Below are positions 7,520 to 15,264 of a DNA stretch of 41,637 nucleotides, one piece after another. Within the stretch, counting starts at the first letter, position 1; each line of letters starts with the position of its first letter. The position numbers and the translations under genes were made by a program. Source of the DNA: a bacterium (lineage in GTDB: Bacteria > Cyanobacteriota > Vampirovibrionia > Gastranaerophilales > Gastranaerophilaceae); assembly GCA_024408855.1 (NCBI GenBank), contig JAKSUQ010000018.1:1-41637 (forward strand), written 5' to 3'. The notes beneath the pieces were generated by a model. It ran no database searches. It was not told the DNA's origin and was given only the letters and a program-made list of their open reading frames with translations.

Positions 7520-7613
7520 CAAAGGTAATGCTTTTTTTTCAATTACGCAAATTATTTGTTAAAAAAAATGCAAATACACCTAGTTTTTAACAATTTTGTA
7601 AAGTAGAGTTAGC
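7520..7613 (-). promoter_or_regulatory. promoter P6 with upstream operator
   Basis: -7 box 7520-7527 (TACCTTTG), -33 TTTG 7548-7551, spacer 20 bp. The operator GTAAAGTAGAGTTAGC at 7598-7613 lies 50 bp from the -33 box, and the mirrored box TTTGCGTATGTCAA starts at 7649 (101 bp). Drives two genes. Confidence 0.82.
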
Positions 7614-7706
7614 AATTTACAGTTTTTTACACTTTTTTGTGTTAAAAATTTGCGTATGTCAATTATTTTACTTTTTTATATATGACGTGCATATATTAAT
7701 AAAAAA

Positions 7707-7728
7707 GGTGACGGATTTCTCCGCCACC
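7707..7728 (-). terminator. rho-independent terminator, GGCGGAGAAATCCG family
   Basis: Minus strand GGTGGCGGA, loop, TCCGTCACC followed by TTTTTT. First of six near-identical copies in the array. Ends the DUF932 unit. Confidence 0.85.
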
Positions 7729-7736
7729 CTTGATTG

Positions 7737-8594
7737 TTATGCAGCCAAAGGAAGATATTCGCTTGCTGCTTGGAAAAGTCCCTTATTGAAGGACAAATCC
7801 TTAACTACCGATTTAATTGGGCGCATCTTACGCATACGATGATTGGTACGGCTTTTCATCGTGTAGTCACCATGCATTGCGTTCTCTTGAATGCGATTGA
7901 ATACGCACCACAAAGAGTCACCCTTATCATCGTCACGTTTAGTGCTCAAAACCTCTTCAATGGTATTCTCCTCAATGTCCTCAACTTTGACATCAACGGC
8001 ACTACGCAGACGAATTGCCTTGATAGCCAAATCACGTTGACTAGCCTTATCCAAAGTGGTGTCACGCATCGTTTGAATAATCTTCGTTTGTTCACCTACT
8101 TGTTGAAGAGATTGTGCTACCATTTGGCGCAGTTCCTCAAAATCGTAGTTCATGTGACGAATAGAAATATCTACCATTTGATTGGTTGCGATAACCAAAC
8201 CATTGGAGCAAATTGTTCTAAAACACCCCACCATAAACTTAAACGAATTGAAACCATCGTGAGAGTTGGTAAGAATGATACGAGGAAAACACTCTACACC
8301 ACCATCGGTGTTAGCGATTGCTACGTTGGGATTTTGGAAAGCAATCATATGGAAACTACGAATACCCTTGCTACCTGCCTTTGCTCGGCATTGTTTTGCC
8401 TCTACGGGATACCAACCCAACTTATCCAAATCGTCAATAATCGTGCTTGTGGTTGCTTGCACGTAACGTCCCGATACATTGGGATTGGAAGGGTTTGTCA
8501 ACGCTGCGTGAGGGGCTTTTTTGAAAACCTCCTCTTTGGTGAGGAAACGAGTTGCAAGTGCATCATTCGAGAAAGAAAGCATCGTATCAGCCAT
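7737..8594 (-). CDS. DUF932 / phage-plasmid-like protein
   Basis: 285 aa. Residues 45-140 match the DUF932 (TIGR03299-type) pattern: a LDKLGWYPVEAKQ segment, then FHMIAFQNPN, ILTNSHDGFNSFKF and CFRTICSNGLV. The family is common on phages and plasmids and has no settled function, though roles in DNA metabolism or anti-restriction have been suggested. Single-gene unit under P7 with the conserved leader and its own terminator, the same layout as the ParB-like gene. Confidence 0.85.
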   Translation of the reverse strand: MADTMLSFSNDALATRFLTKEEVFKKAPHAALTNPSNPNVSGRYVQATTSTIIDDLDKLGWYPVEAKQCRAKAGSKGIRSFHMIAFQNPNVAIANTDGGVECFPRIILTNSHDGFNSFKFMVGCFRTICSNGLVIATNQMVDISIRHMNYDFEELRQMVAQSLQQVGEQTKIIQTMRDTTLDKASQRDLAIKAIRLRSAVDVKVEDIEENTIEEVLSTKRDDDKGDSLWCVFNRIQENAMHGDYTMKSRTNHRMRKMRPIKSVVKDLSFNKGLFQAASEYLPLAA

Positions 8595-8645
8595 AGTTGT
8601 ATGAACGATTACCTATACATCGTGAGGTTTTAGTTGTTGTTTTTT
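8595..8645 (-). promoter_or_regulatory. conserved mRNA leader of DUF932 gene
   Basis: Fourth copy of the CACGATGTATAGGTAATCGT hairpin leader, followed by TTCATACAACT and the ATG exactly as in paralog A. Confidence 0.65.
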
Positions 8646-8656
8646 GTTTGACAATG

Positions 8657-8750
8657 CAAAGGTACAACATTTTTTTCAATTACGCAAATTATTTCGTATT
8701 TTATTTGCGATTTAATGCTGTTTTTGTGTTTTTTGCAAAGTAGAGTTAGC
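8657..8750 (-). promoter_or_regulatory. promoter P7 with upstream operator
   Basis: -7 box 8657-8664, -33 TTTG 8685-8688, spacer 20 bp. The operator GCAAAGTAGAGTTAGC at 8735-8750 lies 50 bp from the -33 box. Drives the DUF932 gene. Confidence 0.82.
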
Positions 8751-8760
8751 AAAATCGGTA

Positions 8761-9006
8761 TTAATACCCAAGATAACGATAACAAACTACGTTGTCTTTA
8801 TTTACCCACACATGATAATGGTATAGGACACTTTCTTGTTCATCTACAACCATTACCATACACGCAGTACCATTTGATTTTGCGTAGGCGGTACTGATAA
8901 TCTCATGTAGATTATTGAAACCTCTTGTGTTACGAACGTGTGCTACAAGTTGTTCGCTATAACTCCAAGCTTCTGCTGAATATTCTTTGTTTCTACTGAC
9001 TCTCAT
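8761..9006 (-). CDS. hypothetical protein, 81 aa
   Basis: Helical N-terminal half and a beta-rich C-terminal half (ACMVMVVDEQE, YHYHVWVNKDN). Six bases after the 56-aa gene in the P8 unit. No terminator follows; the P7 module begins right after its stop. Confidence 0.75.
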   Translation of the reverse strand: MRVSRNKEYSAEAWSYSEQLVAHVRNTRGFNNLHEIISTAYAKSNGTACMVMVVDEQESVLYHYHVWVNKDNVVCYRYLGY

Positions 9007-9012
9007 ATTATA

Positions 9013-9183
9013 TTATTCATAATTGGTTACACACTTACCTGTCATACCGCTACATTCAAATTCGGTAACTGACATTTCATCTGCCATACGTTCAGCCTTT
9101 TCCAATGCTTCTTCCTCGGTTTCGGCTTCAACATCTACGGATGCGTAAAAATCATAATGTACGTTTACACTAAACTTTTTCAT
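9013..9183 (-). CDS. 56-aa protein with VEAETEEEALEKAERM motif
   Basis: Reading from the ATG at 9183 gives MKKFSVNVHYDFYASVDVEA, then ETEEEALEKAERMADEM. One beta-hairpin leading into an EEAxxxAE helix is a pattern shared by many very small phage proteins. First gene of the P8 unit, about 35 bases from the promoter. Function unknown. Confidence 0.75.
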   Translation of the reverse strand: MKKFSVNVHYDFYASVDVEAETEEEALEKAERMADEMSVTEFECSGMTGKCVTNYE

Positions 9184-9226
9184 AATTCTTTTTCCTTTCT
9201 ATTTTAGTTGTTATTGAAATCTGCTG

Positions 9227-9309
9227 CAAAGGTACAACTTTTTTTTCAATTACGCAAATTATTTGGCAAATAAAATACGAATTTGTGTTTTTTGTAAAGT
9301 GTAGTTAGC
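9227..9309 (-). promoter_or_regulatory. promoter P8 with operator shifted by one turn
   Basis: -7 box 9227-9234, -33 TTTG 9255-9258, spacer 20 bp. The operator GTAAAGTGTAGTTAGC at 9294-9309 is 39 bp from the -33 box. The mirrored box starts at 9345 (90 bp), so operator and mirror box have both moved 11 bp together. Drives two genes. Confidence 0.82.
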
Positions 9310-9400
9310 AATTTACTGTTTTTTACACTTTTTTGCTTTAAAAATTTGCATATATCAAATATTTTGCTTTTTTATATATTACATACCTACAAACAAAAAA

Positions 9401-9422
9401 ATGGGGTGATTTCTCACCCCAT
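9401..9422 (-). terminator. rho-independent terminator
   Basis: Perfect 9-bp stem ATGGGGTGA/TCACCCCAT with a 4-base loop, then TTTTTTTG. Ends the P9 unit. Confidence 0.85.
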
Positions 9423-9427
9423 TTCAT

Positions 9428-9916
9428 TTATACACCTAGTTCAAACCCATAGTAGTTTTCATCATTGGCTGGCACATAATACGGATATTCACCATTAGTT
9501 TCGTTGTGTTCATAGCAAATAGTTTCACCATACTTGTCAGTCAAATCTTTTGCTATTTGATAGACATTGTTAGCATAGACTTCATTTTGGCTACCGCTAT
9601 CTTCCATTTCAAGTAAGATGATGCTATCTTCATCGTCACAATCAAGTTCGGCATCAACCTCTTTATTGTTAATCAATAAGATTTTACCATAACCATGCAA
9701 ATCTTGACTGAAGTAATCGCAGTTGAAAACTCGCTCACCAATACACAACTTACGTTTGTCGGGTACCTCATAGAATGACTCTACACAATAGGAGAACGTG
9801 TCACTCAAATAATCAGCAATTTCATCGTCCTTGATATCGCTAGGTATTCTAACCTCGGTTGGGAGCATTTCGATAACTTGTCCATCGGTGTCCCAATTAA
9901 CGTGTACTCTTTTCAT
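9428..9916 (-). CDS. hypothetical protein, 162 aa, acidic
   Basis: Strongly acidic (DAELDCDDEDSIILLEMEDS near 93-112). The C-terminal half has TDKYGETICYEHNET and ends in YYGFELGV. Third gene of the P9 unit, 5 bases after the 113-aa gene. No family recognised; the charge would fit a DNA-mimic but this is not evidence of one. Confidence 0.8.
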   Translation of the reverse strand: MKRVHVNWDTDGQVIEMLPTEVRIPSDIKDDEIADYLSDTFSYCVESFYEVPDKRKLCIGERVFNCDYFSQDLHGYGKILLINNKEVDAELDCDDEDSIILLEMEDSGSQNEVYANNVYQIAKDLTDKYGETICYEHNETNGEYPYYVPANDENYYGFELGV

Positions 9917-9921
9917 GTTAA

Positions 9922-10263
9922 TTAAAATTTAGATGGAATATTCAAACCCATATTGTTATTAATATCCATTGTAAAAATGTCAATGCTAACAATAGAATTA
10001 ACATCAATGTATATTCTTATTGGTGTGCCATTGCTTAACCAATCATCATTGTCACAGAAAATAACGTGTACATAATCATCATCGATTTTTACAATGTGAG
10101 TTGTTTGTAACTTTCTTTTGTCACTATTGACAACAAGTTTCTTACCATAATAGGTTTTATAGTTTACACCATTGATACCTTTACCCTCGGGAATATTCGT
10201 GACAATACGAAAATTATACCCTTTGTTTTTGTTAAAGATTTTTTTAATAGTTTCTGCTTTCAT
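9922..10263 (-). CDS. hypothetical protein, 113 aa
   Basis: Beta-rich, with a basic N-terminal part (MKAETIKKIFNKNKGYNF) and alternating strands through IYIDVNSIVSIDIFTMD. Middle gene of the P9 unit; a palindromic element lies between it and the upstream gene. Confidence 0.75.
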   Translation of the reverse strand: MKAETIKKIFNKNKGYNFRIVTNIPEGKGINGVNYKTYYGKKLVVNSDKRKLQTTHIVKIDDDYVHVIFCDNDDWLSNGTPIRIYIDVNSIVSIDIFTMDINNNMGLNIPSKF

Positions 10264-10279
10264 AATGTTTTAGTTTTTG

Positions 10280-10298
10280 GTACTCAAACGAGTCTATT
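10280..10298. repeat. palindromic ACTC-N4-GAGT element, copy 4
   Basis: Plus strand GTACTCAAACGAGTCTATT in the 40-base gap between the 220-aa and 113-aa genes, 17 bases before the ATG of the latter. Confidence 0.6.
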
Positions 10299-10303
10299 GT
10301 TTA

Positions 10304-10966
10304 TTAATCGTTTTCACAAAATATTGCGTGTGTTGAATTTACTGCAAGATAGTAATGTCCATTACCACAACCCTTAAATTCTTCGCTATACCAAGCACGC
10401 ATGATACCATCTTCACCTAGTCTGCAATCAACACTATTATCATAACCTTTTCTCCAAGCCATACGAAATTCCTTTTTTTCTTTAATGCACTTGGCAAATT
10501 GTTCCTCAACCCACGTATCATATTTATGGTAGTTGATTTTCTTAAACCCTTTCTTGATGGTACATGAAAGTGTATCAGTTCCAAAACGCTTAATACCAAG
10601 TTCTTTTGCAACTTCCCATTCGTCACCTTTCAAATAACGGAGTAAATCTTCGTCACTCAAGTTATTGATGGCAATAGCATTATCAAGCATATTTTTCCAT
10701 AAACCACTTTCAGTAAGAATTGCAATGAATTTTTTAAGAAAACGTCTTGCTTGCTTTATCTCGTCAGTTTTCTTTTGTTGATGCAAGGTAATATTAGTAT
10801 AATCACGTAAAGGATAACCATATTTGCGACTACCCTTTTTGTAATAGCAAATGGTATCACTATCATCATGATAGAATAAACGCATTACGCGTGTTTCACC
10901 ATTAATGGTAACATCATAATAGTTAGTTCGATGTTCCTTAACCAATTCTTGAAATTTGTTCAGCAT
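10304..10966 (-). CDS. hypothetical phage protein, 220 aa
   Basis: A start at 10966 is chosen because any longer frame would run through promoter P9. A long helical middle (DEIKQARRFLKKFIAIL) is followed by RMAWRKGYDNSVDCRLGED and a distinctive end (EFKGCGNGHYYLAV, then THAIFCEND). Such endings occur in uncharacterised phage proteins; I cannot name a function. First gene of the P9 unit. Confidence 0.8.
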   Translation of the reverse strand: MLNKFQELVKEHRTNYYDVTINGETRVMRLFYHDDSDTICYYKKGSRKYGYPLRDYTNITLHQQKKTDEIKQARRFLKKFIAILTESGLWKNMLDNAIAINNLSDEDLLRYLKGDEWEVAKELGIKRFGTDTLSCTIKKGFKKINYHKYDTWVEEQFAKCIKEKKEFRMAWRKGYDNSVDCRLGEDGIMRAWYSEEFKGCGNGHYYLAVNSTHAIFCEND

Positions 10967-11005
10967 AATTGTACTTGTTTTTAGTTGTTGTTTTGAATTA
11001 CGATG

Positions 11006-11099
11006 CAAAGGTACAACTTTTTTTTCATATATGCAAATAATTTCGCATTTTATTTGCATTTTTAGGGTATATTTGTCGTTTTTGCTAACCACACTTTAC
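11006..11099 (-). promoter_or_regulatory. promoter P9 with operator in reverse half-site order
   Basis: -7 box 11006-11013, -33 TTTG 11034-11037, spacer 20 bp. The operator GCTAACCACACTTTAC at 11084-11099 lies 50 bp away with half-sites in the opposite order to P6. The mirrored box starts at 11135 (101 bp). Drives three genes. Confidence 0.82.
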
Positions 11100-11193
11100 A
11101 ATTTACAGTTTTTCATATTTTTTTGTAGTAAAAATTTGTATATTCCAAATATTTTGCTTTTTTATATATGACGCACGTGTAATAATAAAAAAA

Positions 11194-11215
11194 GGTGACG
11201 GATTTCTCCGCCACC
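11194..11215 (-). terminator. rho-independent terminator, GGCGGAGAAATCCG family
   Basis: Same hairpin as at 7707, followed by seven T on the minus strand. Ends the P10 unit. Confidence 0.85.
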
Positions 11216-11230
11216 CCAACAACTAAAACA

Positions 11231-12190
11231 TTACTTTTTGATAGGAAACGTGCTAGCGCCATAATCTTTGAATTTGACGTATATATCAGCAACCAAATCG
11301 GAAAGTACATTGGAAAACTCTTTTTCCTTACCATCAGTTGCAATATACTTATTAGCCAAATCTATTATTGTGCCTTGTATTGCCATGAATAACCCATCTT
11401 CGCAATAGGCATTATCATAACGTGCAATATAAGCCTTAATGTCACCATCAGCACCGAACATATCCACAAAACGAAAATACTCTTTCAATGAAAGCAAATC
11501 GTAGTTACCTGTGCCCATTTCTTCGCAATAGTCACCCAAAGGACGACAATTATCGTCAATGTATTTACCTTTGGCAATATATTGCATTGCGTTACGAATA
11601 GCCTTATATTCTTCGGTATTACGAATAATACCCAAAAACATCTTGGCAATATTATCGGCACAATGATATGCGCTTTTCATTTCATCAAGGCATAGTCTAT
11701 CCTTGTCAATTGTATTGAGTTCTGCTTTCATTTGTGCCAATGTTTGCAAATCATCATAACTATCAAAATACTTTTTGTATTCATCAAAAGATTTGTTTTG
11801 ATGCGTAGATATTGATGTAAGATACCCACCTTTACAATTATGCCCATCAATATGTGCAGTACATTCGTTTTTACTAGCAGTAAAGTGTGAAGAAGTGTGG
11901 TGGCAAACCCAACCTTTTTCTTCAAGATATTCATGCATATCATTGAAAGTTATAATTGAATTATCGTTCCACATTGCAACGAGTTCATCATTCTCTTTTG
12001 GACAAAATACACTCAAGCCCTCACCTGCAATATCACCATAAGCATATGCATTCATATAAGGTGCAAGTTCTTGAATAAAACCATCGGAAAGTTTATTTTC
12101 TTCCGTTGCGTTTTCGTTGATGTCCCAATGGCTACGCAATTCTGCAATGGTGACATATTCCCAATTCTTTTTCTTCAATGGATTTTTCAT
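11231..12190 (-). CDS. hypothetical protein, 319 aa
   Basis: One of the longest proteins of the array, mostly helical and acidic. A His/Cys cluster lies at about 95-120 (WVCHHTSSHF, CTAHIDGHNCKGG) and could bind a metal. The C-terminal helices include FVDMFGADGDIKAYIARYD. No known domain can be named. Last gene of the P10 unit, 7 bases after the 54-aa gene. Confidence 0.85.
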   Translation of the reverse strand: MKNPLKKKNWEYVTIAELRSHWDINENATEENKLSDGFIQELAPYMNAYAYGDIAGEGLSVFCPKENDELVAMWNDNSIITFNDMHEYLEEKGWVCHHTSSHFTASKNECTAHIDGHNCKGGYLTSISTHQNKSFDEYKKYFDSYDDLQTLAQMKAELNTIDKDRLCLDEMKSAYHCADNIAKMFLGIIRNTEEYKAIRNAMQYIAKGKYIDDNCRPLGDYCEEMGTGNYDLLSLKEYFRFVDMFGADGDIKAYIARYDNAYCEDGLFMAIQGTIIDLANKYIATDGKEKEFSNVLSDLVADIYVKFKDYGASTFPIKK

Positions 12191-12197
12191 ATTCTAA

Positions 12198-12362
12198 TTA
12201 AGCATTAAGTTCTACAATTTCACCTATTTGGTAATGGTCGCCACACGTATTTGAATAGTCCATTACCTCGTTAGTACCACACTCTACCTCACTTGCAATT
12301 TCGTGTAGGCTATCAGCAACATAATATTCATCTACAATAATTGTCAATTTATACTTTTTCAT
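12198..12362 (-). CDS. 54-aa acidic protein
   Basis: Reading from the ATG at 12362: MKKYKLTIIVDEYYVADSLH, then an acidic helix with ASEVECGTNEVMD, ending GEIVELNA. Start architecture (MKKYKLTI) and size resemble the 56-aa gene at 9013. Packed between the 172-aa and 319-aa genes. Function unknown. Confidence 0.7.
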   Translation of the reverse strand: MKKYKLTIIVDEYYVADSLHEIASEVECGTNEVMDYSNTCGDHYQIGEIVELNA

Positions 12363-12375
12363 AATGTTAAGTTTA

Positions 12376-12894
12376 TTATTTGAAATTCGGTTGTTCTACC
12401 ATCTTAAAAAACTCGTCACGATAAATAGGAAACTTTTCGAGAAATATCTTAGTTGAATTGATATAATTCTCCAAGATTTCGCTACTCAAATTAGTGTTTT
12501 CGATATACGCCTTTGCATTATTACCTTTCCAATTAAGTTCGTTCCAATTTTCCAATTGATTGTGTTCGCTATCATAATAAATGCAAAGTCCTTTTGGGTT
12601 GACACTAATTCTTGTATAGTAATATTTTGTTACTGCACAAGTAAAACCCCAATAAGAATTTACATCTATTGTAAGTCCACTTTGACATAAATAACTCCAC
12701 AACTTTTTAGCATATTCGCTATCAATTTTTTTTACTGCGTAATAAGTGTCAGCAATGTCATTGACATCTTTAACAAATTTGTTCATTTCATCAATGAGAG
12801 TGAGCAAAATCTTCTTTTGAATATTCAACTCATTGTTTGTAAGATTGTCATTGATTTCTTTGGCTGCTTTGAAAGCATCTAAATTACGTACCAT
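12376..12894 (-). CDS. hypothetical protein, 172 aa, helical
   Basis: Predominantly helical, beginning MVRNLDAFKAAKEINDNL. Helices run through LLTLIDEMNKFVKDVNDI, and a beta segment KYYYTRISVNPKGLCIYYDS follows near 90-108. First gene of the P10 unit. No family recognised. Confidence 0.8.
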   Translation of the reverse strand: MVRNLDAFKAAKEINDNLTNNELNIQKKILLTLIDEMNKFVKDVNDIADTYYAVKKIDSEYAKKLWSYLCQSGLTIDVNSYWGFTCAVTKYYYTRISVNPKGLCIYYDSEHNQLENWNELNWKGNNAKAYIENTNLSSEILENYINSTKIFLEKFPIYRDEFFKMVEQPNFK

Positions 12895-12935
12895 AATGTT
12901 TTAGTTTTTTAGTTGTTGTTTTTTGTTTGACGATG

Positions 12936-13029
12936 CAAAGGTACAACATTTTTTTCAATTACACAAATAATTTGTCGAAAAAAATGCATTTACCCATCAA
13001 TTTTCCTCATTTTGCAAAGTGTAGTTGTC
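12936..13029 (-). promoter_or_regulatory. promoter P10 with upstream operator
   Basis: -7 box 12936-12943, -33 TTTG 12964-12967, spacer 20 bp. The operator GCAAAGTGTAGTTGTC at 13014-13029 lies 50 bp away and is embedded in the final codons of the upstream gene. Drives three genes. Confidence 0.8.
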
Positions 13030-13332
13030 AAATCTACCCATTAAATAGTTATATTCGGTAGTGATACACAAAGCATATTCATCACGCATAACATCGAAAT
13101 CTTCTAGTGCACCATTGATGTCACCATATACGAAATATGTTCCATCGTCATTAAGGTAAACATCATGATTATCACCAATGATTACAAAGTTGTTTTTAGC
13201 ATCATTCAAATACTTTTTAACATCAGTTGCATCATTTTCTAACATCATATCTAGCAAAATATCAATCTTGCTTGTCGGTACATCAAATTTATCATTGATA
13301 ACACTATGGAGTATTTCAGTTTTAGTTGCCAT
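12997..13332 (-). CDS. hypothetical protein, 111 aa
   Basis: The ATG at 13332 (MATKTEILHSVINDKF) is preferred over a TTG inside the adjacent palindrome. Acidic helix-rich N-terminus, then beta strands (DVYLNDDGTYFVYGD). The C-terminal FDNYTLQN is encoded by the operator of P10. Last gene of the P11 unit. Confidence 0.75.
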   Translation of the reverse strand: MATKTEILHSVINDKFDVPTSKIDILLDMMLENDATDVKKYLNDAKNNFVIIGDNHDVYLNDDGTYFVYGDINGALEDFDVMRDEYALCITTEYNYLMGRFDNYTLQNEEN

Positions 13333-13351
13333 AAGTCTTATTTTATTTTTG

Positions 13352-13370
13352 GTACTCAATCGAGTACATG
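13352..13370. repeat. palindromic GTACTC-AATC-GAGTAC element, copy 5
   Basis: A perfect 6-bp inverted repeat with a 4-base loop (13352-13367) between the zinc-ribbon gene and the 111-aa gene. Confidence 0.65.
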
Positions 13371-13374
13371 GTTA

Positions 13375-13500
13375 TTAAATACGTTCGCCATCAGCATTAA
13401 AATAACGATGGCATTCTTCACATTGGAAAACGGAGTAACCGCTAAATTCATCGTAACCTTGGTATTCCAGGATACCACCACATTCCGGACACTTTCTCAT
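13375..13500 (-). CDS. 41-aa zinc-ribbon protein
   Basis: Begins MRKCPECGGILEYQG and continues FQCEECHRYFNADGERI: two CxxC knuckles about 20 residues apart, a textbook small zinc ribbon. The ATG overlaps the TGA of the upstream gene (ATGA), so translation is coupled. Such mini-ribbons usually bind nucleic acid or a protein partner; the target is unknown. Confidence 0.8.
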   Translation of the reverse strand: MRKCPECGGILEYQGYDEFSGYSVFQCEECHRYFNADGERI

Positions 13501-13736
13501 ATCTTATCTACAATTTCAATATCGGTATAGCCAAGTTCTTCAAGTTCCTTTTTCAAAGGAGCATATTCTTCTTCAGTACATGGTTTTGACTCATTCATTT
13601 CGTAATTGTAAATGGTATGGAAATGTTTCTCACGCACCGAATACCCAACACACTTACCTTTGGCTACCTTATTATCGGGAAATAAGGCGAATACACCGAA
13701 ACAATCTTTACGAAATATAACTCTTGTCTTTTCCAT
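13497..13736 (-). CDS. hypothetical protein, 79 aa
   Basis: Beta-rich N-terminus (TRVIFRKDCFGVFALFPD), a KCVGYSVREKHFHTIYN middle and an acidic C-terminal helix (EEEYAPLKKELEELGY). The family resembles small uncharacterised phage proteins with an FALFPD-type core. Overlaps the zinc-ribbon gene by 4 bases. Confidence 0.75.
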   Translation of the reverse strand: MEKTRVIFRKDCFGVFALFPDNKVAKGKCVGYSVREKHFHTIYNYEMNESKPCTEEEYAPLKKELEELGYTDIEIVDKI

Positions 13737-13742
13737 ATTATA

Positions 13743-14084
13743 TTAAATTAGAGGGTTATGCACACTAATGTAGTTCTCTTGCATAAATGCATAAATCTTT
13801 TTAGCCTTTTCATTCGCAACACGATTTCGTCCGTCAACACGGCAATTTTCCATTTCAGCGAATCCCTTAATGATAAGGCACGCAAGGGTAAAAATCTTCT
13901 GCTGCAAAGTACGATGGGCAAAAGTCAATACATAGTCAACCACATCTTGCATGGTATCGGTACTTGCACCATTAATAAAATCTTCCAATGCAGCACCCAT
14001 GTGACTACCTTTGCGTATGCGCTCACTATTATTGTGATACTCGCGTACTTCCATTTCCATTTGATAATACTTTTCAGTTTCCAT
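13743..14084 (-). CDS. hypothetical protein, 113 aa, helical
   Basis: First gene of the P11 unit. Mostly alpha-helical (DVVDYVLTFAHRTLQQKIF, then LIIKGFAEMENC), possibly a small helical bundle. No known family. Confidence 0.75.
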   Translation of the reverse strand: METEKYYQMEMEVREYHNNSERIRKGSHMGAALEDFINGASTDTMQDVVDYVLTFAHRTLQQKIFTLACLIIKGFAEMENCRVDGRNRVANEKAKKIYAFMQENYISVHNPLI

Positions 14085-14120
14085 AATGTTTTAGTTTTTA
14101 GTTGTTATTGAAATCTGCTG

Positions 14121-14214
14121 CAAAGGTACAACTTTTTTTTCAATTACGCAAATTATTTGGTGAAAAAAATGTATTTTTCTTACTTTTATCTGCATTTTGA
14201 CAACTTGAGTTAGC
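14121..14214 (-). promoter_or_regulatory. promoter P11 with variant operator
   Basis: -7 box 14121-14128, -33 TTTG 14149-14152, spacer 20 bp. The operator GACAACTTGAGTTAGC at 14199-14214 has one diverged half but keeps the 50-bp position. The mirrored box starts at 14250 (101 bp). Drives four genes. Confidence 0.8.
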
Positions 14215-14308
14215 AATTTACAGTTTTTTGCACTTTTTTGCCTTAAAAATTTGCATATGTCAAATATTTTGCTTTTTTATATATCACAAGCAAATGCGCA
14301 AATAAAAA

Positions 14309-14330
14309 AGGCTACTCCGCAGAGTAACCT
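14309..14330 (-). terminator. rho-independent terminator overlapping a stop codon
   Basis: Minus strand AGGTTACTC, loop TGCG, GAGTAGCCT then TTTTTTATT. The TAG stop of the 55-aa gene lies in the descending arm. Confidence 0.8.
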
Positions 14331-14479
14331 TTCTTGTGTTTCACCTTTCGTGTATATTTCGTTTTTAACGGCACAACACTACTATGGTTGATAGTTTTAC
14401 CATATAAGGCTATTTCATTCTCTCTATTAGCCTTTCTAACGGCTTTTAGAGCATTTATCATATCAATATTCACACTCAT
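14312..14479 (-). CDS. 55-aa basic protein
   Basis: Reads MSVNIDMINALKAVRKANRE, a Lys-rich middle (PLKTKYTRKVKHKKG), ending YSAE. The last codons and the TAG form the terminator hairpin. The start overlaps the TGA of the upstream gene (ATGA). A basic helix followed by a basic tail could bind nucleic acid; no family. Confidence 0.7.
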   Translation of the reverse strand: MSVNIDMINALKAVRKANRENEIALYGKTINHSSVVPLKTKYTRKVKHKKGYSAE

Positions 14480-14922
14480 AGATATTCTTCCTTAATTTGC
14501 TGAATTACCAAATCGAAATACTCCTCATCACTTTTATTCTCATCGTTATACACATTCAAACGTGCATCACGTTTTTCTTGGCTGACAGGTATTGACAACA
14601 AACGGAAAATCTCCATATTGTTAATATCTTCTTCACGAATAAATGGTTCACCATCACCATCGTCACATACCTTGATAGGTTTGATTTCCCACGAAACCTC
14701 GTTATCCATCGCACGTCCTTCTTCGTATGCTTCTGCACTCATACAATTATCTTCAATCGTATGATGATTAAATCCACTTGGCATATTATCAACAAATGAT
14801 TTATAGTCATGCACAAGTGCATCTTTTGCACCTTTAAGGTTGGTGTATAGGCGAATATCATTCGCTTGTTTCTCGCAATCAACTACTGCGGTAATTACCA
14901 ATTGCCAAAATACATTTTTCAT
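14476..14922 (-). CDS. hypothetical protein, 148 aa, acidic
   Basis: Helical start (MKNVFWQLVITAVVDCEKQA), a DGDGEPFIREEDINNME segment near 90 and an acidic C-terminal helix. Third gene of the P12 unit. Nothing recognised. Confidence 0.78.
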   Translation of the reverse strand: MKNVFWQLVITAVVDCEKQANDIRLYTNLKGAKDALVHDYKSFVDNMPSGFNHHTIEDNCMSAEAYEEGRAMDNEVSWEIKPIKVCDDGDGEPFIREEDINNMEIFRLLSIPVSQEKRDARLNVYNDENKSDEEYFDLVIQQIKEEYL

Positions 14923-14941
14923 AATGTAATATTTTTAATGG

Positions 14942-15250
14942 TTAATAACATTCTGCAATAAAAGCGGCACGCTTACGGCGACACCAATTATAAATATTCT
15001 TGGTTTTATTACCGAAGAAGATACGAATGATATAACCTTGTTCGGACTCACCGACAAAATCACACTCATCAAGATTACCCAATTCCTCAGTATTCTTGCA
15101 ATGGTTATCTTCCAAAACATTGCCCAATACACCATAGTCATTGGCTTGTCTAACAAAAGCATCTACGGCTTCTGCTTTGGTTACAAACTCATTTTTCCAA
15201 TACTCATACGCACTCTCTTCGGTTGCGTTGACAAAAGCGAACTTTTTCAT
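14942..15250 (-). CDS. hypothetical protein, 102 aa
   Basis: The start at 15250 (MKKFAFVNATEESAYEYW) is chosen because earlier in-frame starts fall in the stop region of the upstream gene. An acidic helical N-terminus is followed by a basic C-terminus (GNKTKNIYNWCRRKRAAF). Second gene of the P12 unit. Confidence 0.75.
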   Translation of the reverse strand: MKKFAFVNATEESAYEYWKNEFVTKAEAVDAFVRQANDYGVLGNVLEDNHCKNTEELGNLDECDFVGESEQGYIIRIFFGNKTKNIYNWCRRKRAAFIAECY

Positions 15251-15264
15251 AATAATAATTAAAA

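Noticed and set aside
7734-8633. A rightward open frame of 299 codons opposite the DUF932 gene
   Set aside because: Antisense shadow of a recognisable gene; no motif in its translation.
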